A stretch of 57,851 nt of DNA from Ichthyophonus hoferi (Eukaryota > Opisthokonta > Ichthyosporea > Ichthyophonida > Ichthyophonidae). A program made the translations under genes and the position numbers. Under the pieces are notes generated by a model, which saw only the letters and a program-made list of their open reading frames with translations, did not search any database and was not told the origin of the DNA. This document shows positions 18,186 to 29,700 of this stretch, piece after piece; the stretch's first letter is position 1; each line of letters starts with the position of its first letter. The stretch covers positions 46,220-104,070 of the forward strand of contig NAOQ01000228.1 of the NCBI GenBank assembly GCA_002751075.1, in the 5' to 3' direction.

Positions 18186-19212
18186 GTTGAGACATCAAAT
18201 GTTTAACATTATATATAAGCTTTTTTATTCTACTGTGTTGGGAGTGAATTCTGTTTATTGTAGATAAAAGTGGATTTAGTAGATAAGAAGTGTATAATAA
18301 CTTCTTGTTTGATAACAGAGCAGATAGGATAGCCTTCAAACTTAGTTTGAGTTTGGATGTGTATTTCAAAAAATTCTGTGTACTGCGTACACATAAAGCA
18401 TGTAGTTATGTAACTGCAAACATTAGCATTGTCATTGGAGACTTACATTACAGTAACAAAAATTCCATTTATATTAAATACACCCTAAAGTGCACTACGC
18501 ATTTAAAAATATTATGCTTATATTACAAAAATTGTCTTGACAATACGCACAGATGAGCGTAGGCCTAAATATGCTTACTATAGCAACAAACATAACGTAT
18601 TCACGTACTTATTTATACACGGGAGATAAAAATACTGAGGTTGTATTAAGGGAGAAAAACACCCGAATTTTTTTAGATTTTATATGCGAAGAGGTGTGCT
18701 AGTAATTTAATTTATAATCACAAATATATTTTTGTGTACGTGTACGCGCAAGCATTAGAATGTATATTGGTATAGGTATTGTATACAGGTATATTTTAAT
18801 CAAATGTTACAACCTTCCCATAACATGCATCATTTTAAGCATACATGTCGGGATGGTGGCCCAGTGTATAAAATGTATGCTAAATATCCACGTATTTCTG
18901 TGTTCCTTAGGTGAAACACTTATAAATACACAACTTTTCTAAGACTTTACATCATGTTAATAATACGGGGCAATTTTTTTCTGTAATAAAAGTCTCTATG
19001 GTTGGTAATAGCAACCAAATAGGAACTATTTTACTATTGAATCAGTGATAAAAAGAACTAAATCTTCACCTACCACCCAGGAAAATATGATAAATGGTGT
19101 ATTATTTGCCATTTTTCCATATCTCAGTGCATTTATGGCTAAAGCCACAATAAAGCTTAATGCAAAACGTCAATTAGTTGTAATAGTATCTAATAATAAC
19201 AAAGTATACCTC
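18186..19212. other. 3' region of the TSP1 gene and intergenic spacer
   Basis: AT-rich, converging on the minus-strand Kazal gene. Short open frames exist but none with domain or splice support. Confidence 0.5.
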
Positions 19213-20508
19213 TTACATGACCAATATAGTAGGCCGGCAATATCCCATAGAAGGGGAACCTCTTCTCAGGCGACTGGCTCTGTTGTTCGTGCAGCGCAGT
19301 GTCCATGTGCGCGACATTTGACAGCCTGCCCTGCCAAATCTGGTCAAATCCACACAAGACCAATTCACAGATGGGGCAAGTGAAGCACATTGTGTAGCAT
19401 AGTAGCACTTACGATAGGTAGGTTCAATCTTGCTTATCGCCTCTAGAATAGTCATATCAAAATTTATGGCATTGCTTTCCGGGACCTGTACTGACTCAAT
19501 AGGTAAGCCAATTGGGCTCATGGAAGGAAGCTTAGCTGAACTCTGAATAATGAGATCTGTCGAGCGATCTTGTGAAAGTTTGCGGCTGGATTTGGATCCG
19601 GATCCGGAAAAATGACCTTGCTCTGAAGCTGGGCGGCCAGGCTTAAAAACATATGCACCTCGAAATCGTTTATGAGGTCTGGTGGGTCGACGATTGGGAA
19701 AGTATGGTCTACCAGGCGTAACAGATGAGGCAGGGCGGCTTATGAGGAAGGGTCTGCCAACTCCACGTTTAGGAATGAAAGGAGTACCAGCAGTGGATCG
19801 ATCATTGGCAGGTTCCGTTCCTTGACAAGGACCTACTGAGGCCTGAAACAAAATAAAAGAATCGGTGGGATACATATGTTTTAATTTATAATTAAACTAA
19901 GTGTGATAGAATTGTAGTTAAGACGTTTTCCTTCTATAGTAATTGGTTTGTGACTACAAAAAACAGAATGCAAAATAGGATTGATTCCATTACATTTGTT
20001 ATTGTGACATTAAAAGTGATGTTATTTCTAGAATGTTGTTATTACAACTGCAAATTCATCTTTAAACCAAATGGGTAATTACAAATAAACAGTTATATGA
20101 AAAGGGAAGCCCTATACAAAAATGCAAATAAAGGGTAGTTTACACTATCGGTTCCTATTATTTTATTTTAAATTGGTACTACAGAATTTTTATAATTAAA
20201 ATAGTTTTGATTATGTCAAAAATAATTTAGTCTTGTATGGTGACGGATTTTGTTGCGATTCCGTTATGAGTATCATAAAAGGCGGAACAGTATGTAAACC
20301 CACAAATGTACACTGTAAAAGGTAGTAAACCAAAGGACGATCAAGTAATATATATTATATTATAAAAATAAAAAAAATAAAAAAAACAAAAAAAACCTAC
20401 CACAGCAATGACTGTGTTTGTTTTACATGCTTGAACTCTCATAGTACATGTATTGGAGTAGGTTATATTGTTTGTGCCACAAACAGGCCTAAGAATACGT
20501 GTGCAAAT
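19213..20508 (-). CDS. Kazal-domain protein, partial (exons 20401-20508 and 19413-19842, 3' end uncertain)
   Basis: The minus-strand exon 20508-20401 (acceptor TTTACAG, donor GTAGGT) encodes a Kazal-type inhibitor core, ICTRILRPVCGTNNITYSNT, then a further Cys pair. It joins in phase 0 to the exon starting at 19842 (acceptor TTTTGTTTCAG), which supplies ASVGPC, the last Kazal cysteine. The first Kazal cysteine must lie in an unseen upstream exon, possibly near or in the gap at 20965. Kazal domains inhibit serine proteases or occur in follistatin/agrin-like matrix proteins. The second exon continues as a basic, Pro/Gly/Arg-rich linker. At 19412 there is a perfect GTAAGT donor in phase 1, but no acceptor restores frame. 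Reading through gives an open frame to a TAA at 19213, while the neighbouring frame (19217-19400) holds a cysteine-rich, zinc-finger-like stretch (MCFTCPICELVLCGFDQIW). A frameshift there is possible. Kazal call firm; gene ends not. Confidence 0.6.
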
Positions 20509-20964
20509 CTGTAAATGGGAAAATATAGTTTATTAACGGCATACGACTGGTTTTAAGTAAGATAAATAATATAAAAGCTATTCACATAACATGGCGTACT
20601 GGAGGCAAAAAAATGTGATTGCAATGGCCTGTATTGCAATGAAATCGCCATGAAATCGCCATGAAGTAAAAAATGGAAATGGGGTTAGAGAAGAGAGACA
20701 GTGTCCGGGCTGGATGCAAGCAAGCAACGCAATACCCCAGTGTAAATCATTAACACAAATTTAAGGTGGTTAAAGCATGGATTGTAAAATAATAATAACG
20801 CACAATGAAAGTCAGTTGCAATATCTAAAGATTCATTTATAAAGACAGTAGAAAGTGATCTGGAAGGAACAGTTAATGTACTTATACTATTAGATCAGAG
20901 CTGCAAAAAAGAAAAATACAAAAAAAAATGTCAAAAAAAAAAAAAAAAAAAAAAAAAAACAAAA
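20509..20964. other. Probable 5' region of the Kazal gene, unresolved
   Basis: It should contain an upstream exon of the minus-strand Kazal gene, but none could be fixed by splice sites. A 12-nt direct repeat (GAAATCGCCATG) occurs twice in tandem at about 20640-20665. It ends in a long A tract running into the assembly gap. Confidence 0.4.
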
Positions 20965-21199
20965 NNNNNNNNNNNNNNNNNNNNNNNNNNNNNNNNNNNN
21001 NNNNNNNNNNNNNNNNNNNNNNNNNNNNNNNNNNNNNNNNNNNNNNNNNNNNNNNNNNNNNNNNNNNNNNNNNNNNNNNNNNNNNNNNNNNNNNNNNNNN
21101 NNNNNNNNNNNNNNNNNNNNNNNNNNNNNNNNNNNNNNNNNNNNNNNNNNNNNNNNNNNNNNNNNNNNNNNNNNNNNNNNNNNNNNNNNNNNNNNNNNN
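20965..21199. other. Assembly gap (235 N)
   Basis: The run of N is flanked on both sides by poly(A) (about 20 A before, 18 after). The gap therefore probably marks a homopolymer or A-rich tract that defeated assembly. Confidence 0.98.
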
Positions 21200-23137
21200 A
21201 AAAAAAAAAAAAAAAAATAGAACAAAAAGTGACAAGTAAAAAATGCACAGGCAATATAATGAGGAAAAATATAGATACAGAAGAGAAACCAACAGCATTG
21301 ATGTATTTTATGGTAGCAACAAACAATGCAAAGGTCGGAAAAAAAATACATAACGTAAAACTGGTATATCTCTGTATTTCTCTTCATTTATTTCTCCTAA
21401 CCAATAAAATTTCTATCAATCCACATTTTTTTTTTTTTCATTTATCCAACATATTTATCAAACTAGATTTAAATCAAGTGGCAGAATCGTTCATTTAGTC
21501 GAGTCAACCTACAAGCATAAAGATATGTAGTACAATTTCTTTTTTGGTATTGACATAATAAACAGCAAGCGTACAGATGCTCATAATTCCCACAAGATGT
21601 AGTAAAAAATTTAAAATGAAATAAAAATGGAATAAAAAATGAAGCTGAAATGCAAGTACGAGAATATGGGGAAGCGAGGCCAAGCAAAATAAGTTCAAGC
21701 AGAATTAGATATAATTTCTGAGTGAAAAATAATAAAAAGAAAACATAAAATATAAGATATGGGCTTTGCAAGTTACGATGTACGCATTTCTTAATACTTT
21801 GTCTTAACCTATTTAGCTGGCTGCATACAATTGTCTATCGGACTAATATTACTCGTATGTTATTATTCATTTTATTGTCCTTTGTTGGCTCGTAGTGTTT
21901 CGAGTTGGAGCTAGACTTACAAAATTACAATGTGGCGGAAGTGTCTGCTGCCCGACTACCACGCCGAATAAAAGGCACCACACCAACTTCATATTTATTA
22001 ATTATTCTTTAAAAGAGAACCAAAAAAAATAAAAATCCAATGCCACAATGCCTTTAATGTTAAATGTTCATGAAAAAGGTGCTACCGTTGTTTATTCTTT
22101 GCCCTCCAAGGCTTTTTTTTTGGAAAAAAAAAAAAAAAATCTACCAATATTATTGGGACTAATGATCTTTTACCAATCATGCCATGTTTACATAATATAC
22201 GATTTATTAGTGGTTATTAAACTAATAAGTGTTTTATAATAATGCGAAATATTACACAAAACACATTCTTTGCTGAATACCTCTCATAAAATAATATAAG
22301 GTGCGTTTTATTGCAACCACAATAAAAGTGATGGTTATATTAAATATACAGCAGTATTTTTTTTAAAAATTATTTCAGTTTTTATATATAAAAAGATTAT
22401 GTATAGTTTAGCCGCACATTTAGAACAAATTTACAATAAGCCGTTGGATTCATGGAATTGTTGAGTGTCTGATGGTGTACACGAAGTATTTTTCAAATAC
22501 CAGATCAAGTATTTATTCTGATTGCCTAACAGATGCAAAGTATGTGCTAATTTTTCAATAATAACAGTTTAAATAGGGTAATATAAGCAAATTTTGACAG
22601 CAAACACAGTTATTGGGTATTTATCTATTTTTATGCTATTCATGAAAAAAGCACGAAAGCATATTAGGGATTATTCAGATGGCATTTGCCTATAATAGAA
22701 ATATTGATGATTAGCAGTGCATGCCAGCACTCGATGTGGCGTAACGCTATATTATGTAATAGATCTTCTAAGCCATATCCCTCGGATCCAATTAATGAAA
22801 GCCCTGCTAATTACCAAGGAAGATTTATGCCAAGATTAATTACATCAGTTTAAATTATTGTTCGCTTCCCTATTATTTTTTACATGAATACCCTTTTTTG
22901 AAGAGGTATTGAAATGGGATTTACTATTATTTAACGTCTTGGGACTCTCTCTAACATTTATATATACATATATAACTCTTCCACCCTGGCTTCACCTGCA
23001 TATAAAACAAATCCACCAAGTTTTTAATTAAGTCTATTCCCATGAGTGTGCAATTAAATATCATGTTTAGTGACTATAACTTGTGATTAACTAATAATTT
23101 AGTAACTAGACTCTTAATGAATACAATTTTGGCAATT
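21200..23137. other. Intergenic, nothing recognised
   Basis: 1.9 kb of AT-rich DNA. A GC-richer patch at 21890-21990 could be a promoter or exon scrap but carries no supported frame. No RNA gene or repeat copy identified. Confidence 0.45.
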
Positions 23138-23500
23138 AATCTGTGGTAGTTCTAGTGACTTCTCCACAGGCCTCAGGGTCGCCAATTGAGTGTTGTATAA
23201 TAGGACTATATATATTGATATTGTTTAACAAATAAAAAATGAATGCAAAGTTTTGTGTGTCCCGAACGTATTCGTATTTGCCCATATTGGTATTGTACAC
23301 GTATATAGATATGTGTAATTGCCGCGTATGCCCGGGTATCTCGGGGCATTTATTAGTTTTTCCGTTCCCTTTTATTCTTTTCCGACCTTTGTTTATCGCG
23401 GGTGTTAACCGTAGCTGCGTTTATCAATGCAAATGGGACCGATCGTAAAGATCTTTATTGACAAGTCAATTTGCCTGGTTGAAAACTATAAAATTCGGTG
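23138..23500 (-). repeat. R1 interspersed repeat, short form
   Basis: The minus strand ends with the common tail (ACTAGAACTACCACAGATT). Here, as at 8623-8971, the tail is preceded directly by CAACACTCAATTGGCGACCC, without the open-frame module. The right part includes GTGTCCCGAACGTATTCG and TTTGCCTGGTTGAAAA blocks. Fossil copy. Confidence 0.7.
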
Positions 23501-23560
23501 GTTACAGGATTTTATAATATCATTATTCAATTAACTAATACTAGTTAATTACATTGCCAG

Positions 23561-23700
23561 AATTTAAGCTGGTATCTGAAGATTTGACTTCATTATCTAC
23601 GGACATAGGACGTCTGTTTCCTGATTCACCTGTGTTAGAGTCAAAGTCCTCTAAAAGATTCTTTGACGTTTACTCTTCACTGCTGTCGGAAGAGAGCTAA
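23561..23700 (+). pseudogene. Open tail with acceptor, possible last exon or coding remnant
   Basis: After ATTGCCAG the sequence is open for 45 codons to a TAA (FKLVSEDLTSLSTDIGRLF, then FFDVYSSLLSEES). The composition is protein-like and Ser/Leu/Asp-rich. It ends 12 nt before the R2 element. No family recognised; it resembles the Ser-rich tails at 10.7 and 11.2 kb in style only. Confidence 0.35.
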
Positions 23701-23712
23701 AACCTTAATTTC

Positions 23713-24122
23713 TGTTGGGAATAATAAGTAGACAAGAGCATTTCTGAGAACTGTATTCGTTTAAAAGGAGAGAAAATATTAAATTAAGGTGCGTCTTATC
23801 GTGTCTCTTTGCATGCATGGAGTACAGATATGTCAAGGAAACATTTTTATTATTAAGCAATTCAACAGGAGTTATAATAGGCAGGATACCTAAGCAATGT
23901 GCTATCTGCACCCAAAACATACGAAATGGCTTATTATACCGTTGCAGGATCTCTACCATTGGCTGATTCAATTTTTAGATAACCTTGGATTGCCGTTTTA
24001 CACCAATAGATTGCCCCAACTATTTTCCAAGGTTACATAGGCAATAATAATTGCTAATAATTTTAAATATTTATAGCTATATAAACAAATACATAAATTA
24101 ATTAAATATTTCTATTTTAACA
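23713..24122 (+). mobile_element. R2: putative solo LTR
   Basis: A 410-nt unit starting TGTTGGGAATAATAAG and ending TTTTAACA, so with TGTT/AACA inverted termini. TTTC immediately flanks it on both sides as a possible short target duplication. A second copy is at 39548-39942. Size and ends fit a solo long terminal repeat of an LTR retrotransposon. The two copies are clearly diverged, so this is an old fossil. Confidence 0.6.
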
Positions 24123-24259
24123 TTTCTTTTTATTTACGGATCCTGACTTGGTTGCTGAAGGAATTGCTACTGTGGCTTATCCCGTATCCTAGTATTAGCA
24201 CTGCTAGTATTCTTTAAATATTCTTACATACCCGTCAGAATTGGATGGTTATAATCATT

Positions 24260-24606
24260 GGTCGATCCAAAAGCTGTGTGGTACGTTTTTTTAAAAGTGA
24301 TTGCAACACATCGTAATATAGCACCTCTTACTGATCGATCCCATTGTGCAATAACTACATTAGCACCTAAGCGCATCAGAGCGTTGATTCTCCCTGGATT
24401 AGAACAGAGGTATCATTACTATAACCATTTGCCCAGAAAGTCTGCGTACACGCCTTCTATGGGACCTCTACCACTTCAGCTGGGTCTTGAGGACAGATTA
24501 GATCAACTAGCTATTACTACTGCTAGCCCAGAAAGAACAACTAATATACTACACCCAGTTGGCGCCTCCGAAGCCTGTAGGCAACTCAGTAGAACTACCA
24601 CAGATT
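24260..24606 (+). repeat. R1 fragment with the open-frame module
   Basis: Contains the internal module and common tail of R1 (ending TAGAACTACCACAGATT) and the clearest open frame of the family, about 124 codons. Its 5' part is missing or replaced by the R2 insertion upstream. Shares DRSHCAI and LEQRY peptides with the minus-strand copy at 13486-14010. Fossil. Confidence 0.65.
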
Positions 24607-24774
24607 ACTATATCTTCTTTTCATATCTATAATTTTTATTGTAACCTGATATATATTTGCATATTAATACTAATACGGCTGAATGTATTACGTAAAACAA
24701 ACGAGGTTCATACACATTTATTACATGTTATAAATGCAATTGAGTGTTTTTTTTTGTATTGCATTACCTTCTGT

Positions 24775-25035
24775 CTTTTATACAAGATCGTTAATTACGA
24801 ATGAATACCCAGTTTTGGCCGAAGTTCTGATAAACAGATATGAAATGATTGATCCGATATTAGTTAATTGCCAATGTTTTCAACCAGATAAATTGATTTG
24901 TTGGCACATTAATAAAGATATAATAGTATTAGATTAGCGAAATAAGATCAGACAGGTGTAAATGAAAAACGAAATAACTAATAAAAGTTCTGGCAGGTAT
25001 TTAGAAATCAATCAAAATCATATTGGCTAGGAATT
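24775..25035 (+). repeat. R1 fragment, 5' part
   Basis: Starts TACAAGATCGTTAATTACG, contains TTTTCAACCAGATAAATTG and AACTAATAAAAGTTCTGGCA, all shared with other R1 copies. No tail is seen; the right limit is approximate. Confidence 0.6.
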
Positions 25036-26745
25036 TAATCTAACAACAATATGCAGTTCACATAGTTAACTTAGAAGCCAATCATATTCGTCACTGGAAT
25101 TATGCAAAGGACAGCAGAGGGAGGGAGGAATTCATATTATTCGATTATATATATATTTAATAAACAGACAGCCGGGCAATGTTATCATTTGGTTATGTTA
25201 TGTGTTGTATGAGTGTTTTGTATTTCTAAGTTGCTCTTTATATATTTATCGGTTGACGACTTGAATAATAAGAAAAGATAATGTTTAGTAAAGTTAAACC
25301 ATAGTTTAGATTATTAGGTAAAACCCTAACATAACAGTCTAGCTATACCAGTATACCTATTTAGACTAGTAAAGAAAGTGAAGCAGTTTCTTTTTGAAGG
25401 TATGTAGGGGAGTGTTAAAACAAACCATTAGAGGTACTTATTTTGTATTGTTGTTTAGAACATTTTCTTCTTTTCCAGTGACATTTTCTCATGCCTCTAC
25501 ACTTCAAAAGAATCACTGTCGTGCATTACGCTAGTCAGTCCTACACCTCTTTTCAACGATATTATTTTGAGTGTTGACTCTTAAACGAGGCTCTGGAGGC
25601 TTTATTTGATTATCCTATATATCTCGTCCTATTGATCTAAAGACTTCTGTCTTACTAATATTGCAACGGACTTTTCCTTCTTCCAAACCTTGAATGTTTA
25701 TGCTAGGTTAAAGCTTTCTCTAAAGACCCTGATTAGTTGCACATGTTTTGTGGGCAACATTAAATCTAATAAATAGAGGGTAGTTTTAGTTGCTTTATCA
25801 TAAATAATAATCCGGGATTCAACAAGGGAATCTTATAAGCAAACTGAAGTATATGTTTCGGAGTGGGAAATAACCTAACAGGGTGAAGGAAACAGGATTG
25901 TGGATTATAAAAGTGATCACACCACGTTTAATAATAAGGATAAAAATATAAACATGAAGGTAGAGGAAAATATATTGGTAGGTGCGCGGCATTCTCCACT
26001 ATTTTAGCTTCTATTTGCATTTTGTCTTGAAGCTTATCCATTTTCTACCTACTAGATCTGATCATTCACATAACTCCAGTCTCATGCATCCTTCCTGTTT
26101 GTGCTCTTGCAGACATGTTCATATCATGCATTTATTTATATGTATATATCTCTTTTGTAAATATAATTATATCTATATACACCTATTGTCTCTTATGATT
26201 CTATGCATATCATTTTTTATTTATGTTTTTTTTTTACTTTGTATCTCTTTTTTTTCTTTCTATATAACCCCTTTCTTATTCTTTCTCCTTTACATATACA
26301 CATATTATAGTTTTATACCATCCTATAATATTCAGTTTTGTTTTTATGTTTCCTTCTTACTCCCTTTTATTACCGTTTAATTATATCTGTCGATTTTAGG
26401 CTGTGCAATAGTTATAAAAGCTTTCCCATTTTTGGATTGCAACCAATAATTACAAGCAGAGAATCAAAAGAACAATAAGAGATTTTTATTCAGTTATCAT
26501 TGTAGAATAAATAGTGTAGGTCCTATCACAGGCATAGATAGGCCTTTTATACTCTCTACATACAGCATACTATATATATAGACTTCTTGGTAACCCAATT
26601 ATTAATTAGTTAGTTAAGAGTACTAATAATCTAACATAAAATAATGAACGAACCTGACTATGCTGTTTTTTTAGTTATAACACTCACCAGTTATTATTTT
26701 GAATAGACTCTTGACACCCTCATTTCCTTCTCTCTGTCTGTGTAG
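25036..26745. other. Upstream region of the RhoGAP gene, unresolved
   Basis: 1.7 kb that probably holds the promoter and first exon(s) of the RhoGAP gene. A T/C-rich tract at 26100-26390 gives long open frames that are compositional. No first exon could be fixed. Confidence 0.4.
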
Positions 26746-29700
26746 GATTATGATACTATGCTTGATACTTCTTATTCCACTATTACCAACGAGGTTTTAA
26801 GTGAGAGGAATATATAATGTACTATCAATAAATACACAAGAAACATTATACCGCTATAAATAGTTAAATGTGACAGATACATTTAAAACTAAATGAGCAC
26901 ATGTAAAAGAACATATCAAATAAGGAAATACAAGCAAGGCAAGTGTAGGAAAAGATGTAATATCAAATACAAATATAAATAGATTGGAAGTGTGTTGTTT
27001 CAGGAGACTAATATGATCTTAACCACATAGAGTACAGGGCTACCAACCGAACGGACCCAGATCCCATATATTAAAGCAGAGAATAATGCCTTTAGTGGTG
27101 GTAAGTATGGTTGATACTTGTATATATACGTATATCTATTATATTATCTATCTCGATGCCATGAGTGATTATATGGCAACGTTCGATAATGAGTTTTCGA
27201 TGCATACTTAGTGGGTATATGATTTACCCTTACATCAAGTCCTTCCAACACGGTAGTGTCTCCTACAACCCTCCGCATCATAAACACTATATACTGTTGT
27301 AGGGTTATCTATCTCCACTCCACCCTTTGCAGTCTTATAAAGAGACACAAAAACAGATAGAATTAAGCCTAGACGTGTCTGAACGCCATAATCTATGCGC
27401 TGCCCCATAGAGTACATTATACATTATATATACATCCTATCATGCATTCGAAATTATACACTACTTGGATACTGTATATTGAAGGAGTTCAATTTCCTTA
27501 TTACCTTAAGCGATTATTTCGTCGTATTTTCGGATATATATTCAAGCATTCTAGATAAATAATTTCCATCTAAGTTCATTTTCAGGGTTTATTAGTTTAA
27601 TAATAATTTCAACCATTTCTTGTCTGCTTCATTGGTTGTTTCTTGGATCTATATTCCCCCATTATATATGATTTCCAACCAATAGTGAACAGGTGCAGTA
27701 TATGGGCCTATGGTCATTATGCAGTCACATATCCTTTATATTTACTTACAGGGCCCACCTCAATCTATCTTCTACATGTGCCTTTGGTTAGTTAAAGCCC
27801 TTTATTGGGTTATAACCATATAGTTATCACATGTACACATATACCCACTCATACACATAGATACATACATACATACATGCATGCATGTATATATATATGT
27901 AATCACCCCCAAATCAATTACACACCTTTACCCTTACCCCTTATTAGATCGATGGCAATCAGGGTAGAGATGATATACCATATAACACATAGTGTTGAAA
28001 CCAATATATTATTTTTATCCATGCCAGGTATGTCATGGAAACTGGGTTATATTTTAAATGGAAACAAAACGGTAAATAAGACTCTTATGATAACAATAAC
28101 AAGCAATATTAATAAAAATGTATTGAATCTAGATTTGAATTTAGACTGGATTTTATAAATCAGAGCCTTAAAATAGTCAATCTGACATTGAATTATATAA
28201 TCGATATGAAGGCGATCAGTTAACCGATCTACCAGAACAATGCGTGGATAGTAAATTAGTTGAGACTCCAGCCCAGGGCTTCCAATCGGGTAAATGTTAT
28301 TGGTTGTTATGGTTGTTACTAGGCAGGATTATTGGATAGTTGTTGTAGGATATACGTGATTTACATCGATATATGTCCCTGGCTGCAGGCATATGAGGTA
28401 GTGGGGGCTATCTAAATCTACATCCATGTATACTTACATGTTTATATATATATATATACCTATTTGATATCTATGTAGTTTGCTAACATACAGAGATAGG
28501 GTTGTACATGAGGATGTAGCAACTGTGTTTCTACATGTGGTGGGGGGTGGAGTTACTTTATGCTAGTATGTCTTATCTCTGATCTATATACTATCTGGAG
28601 CATTCGAGGTTCATCTTTTTCTTGTATTTGGTTTTTTCTATTCAATCTATATCGTATCTATTATCTATATATATATAATATATACATAGGTTCATGCTCG
28701 TATACATGTGTATTCATTGATATATGGTATACGTTATATGCGTGTTCCAGTGATAGTAAACCAATAAGGTGGCTGTATGTAGCATAACCTGCCCGGGTTT
28801 GTCTACTGACCAATCTACGATATGTAGTAAAATAATAAAGATTGATTAACAACCCACAATCATTCACCAGTATATCCAAGTAAGAAATTACATGTATATA
28901 TGCTTCAGCATATTCTCTAATCTAATCATACGCATACACTATGATTCTCTGGCATACTTTATTTCCTTGTTACTCTCCTCAACTGTGTCTTTTTGCATAC
29001 TCCTTCTTTAGCATTGCTCTATCTTACTTTACATTTTTTTTAGCATCGAATCATTTTATTTCCTTTACCATGTATTTGTCTGTCTTTTTTATTTTATGGC
29101 ATGCTTGAGTGCAGGTTTCTAGCTGAGAAACTATCATCTATTCCTCATATACTTCTATTATGATGTCTTATGCCTCATATTTCCGCCTCCCTCTCTGCCT
29201 GCCCATCCTTACTTAGTGTCCTTATCCCTACGGCTCTAGGCATGATGACGCGCAAATCTACGCGTGGATCATCTTTCAAACACTTTTTATTACGGCGATC
29301 GTCAAGAAGGAAAAAAGCCTGTACGTGCTTTGGACAAAATCTGTCAACCCATCTAACCGAGATACAGTGTACTATTCCACCATTGATTGTTCTCTGTGCT
29401 GAAGTAAGACCCATGCAGTTCGTTTGGTTATTTTGAAAGGCGTGTATGTGTGCATATATATGCACATAATGTTTGTAGCGCCAGGTCTGCTGATATATAT
29501 ATATTAGGTATGCATGAGAGTAATGGAAGGAAGAGTGTTAGATATAGCAATATATATATATACGCCATGATAGTATACTGGTAGTAGTCAATGTTATCGA
29601 ATTTCCTACTCACCCAAATCACGCAAATGTAGCACGAGCTCATAGAAATGTGACGGAAGAAATAAGGTTATGTATTTCTAATGGGATATATGGTATGGTA

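Noticed and set aside
20882-21387. Frames spanning the first assembly gap
   Set aside because: They consist of poly(A)/poly(T) codons and N; no evidence of coding.
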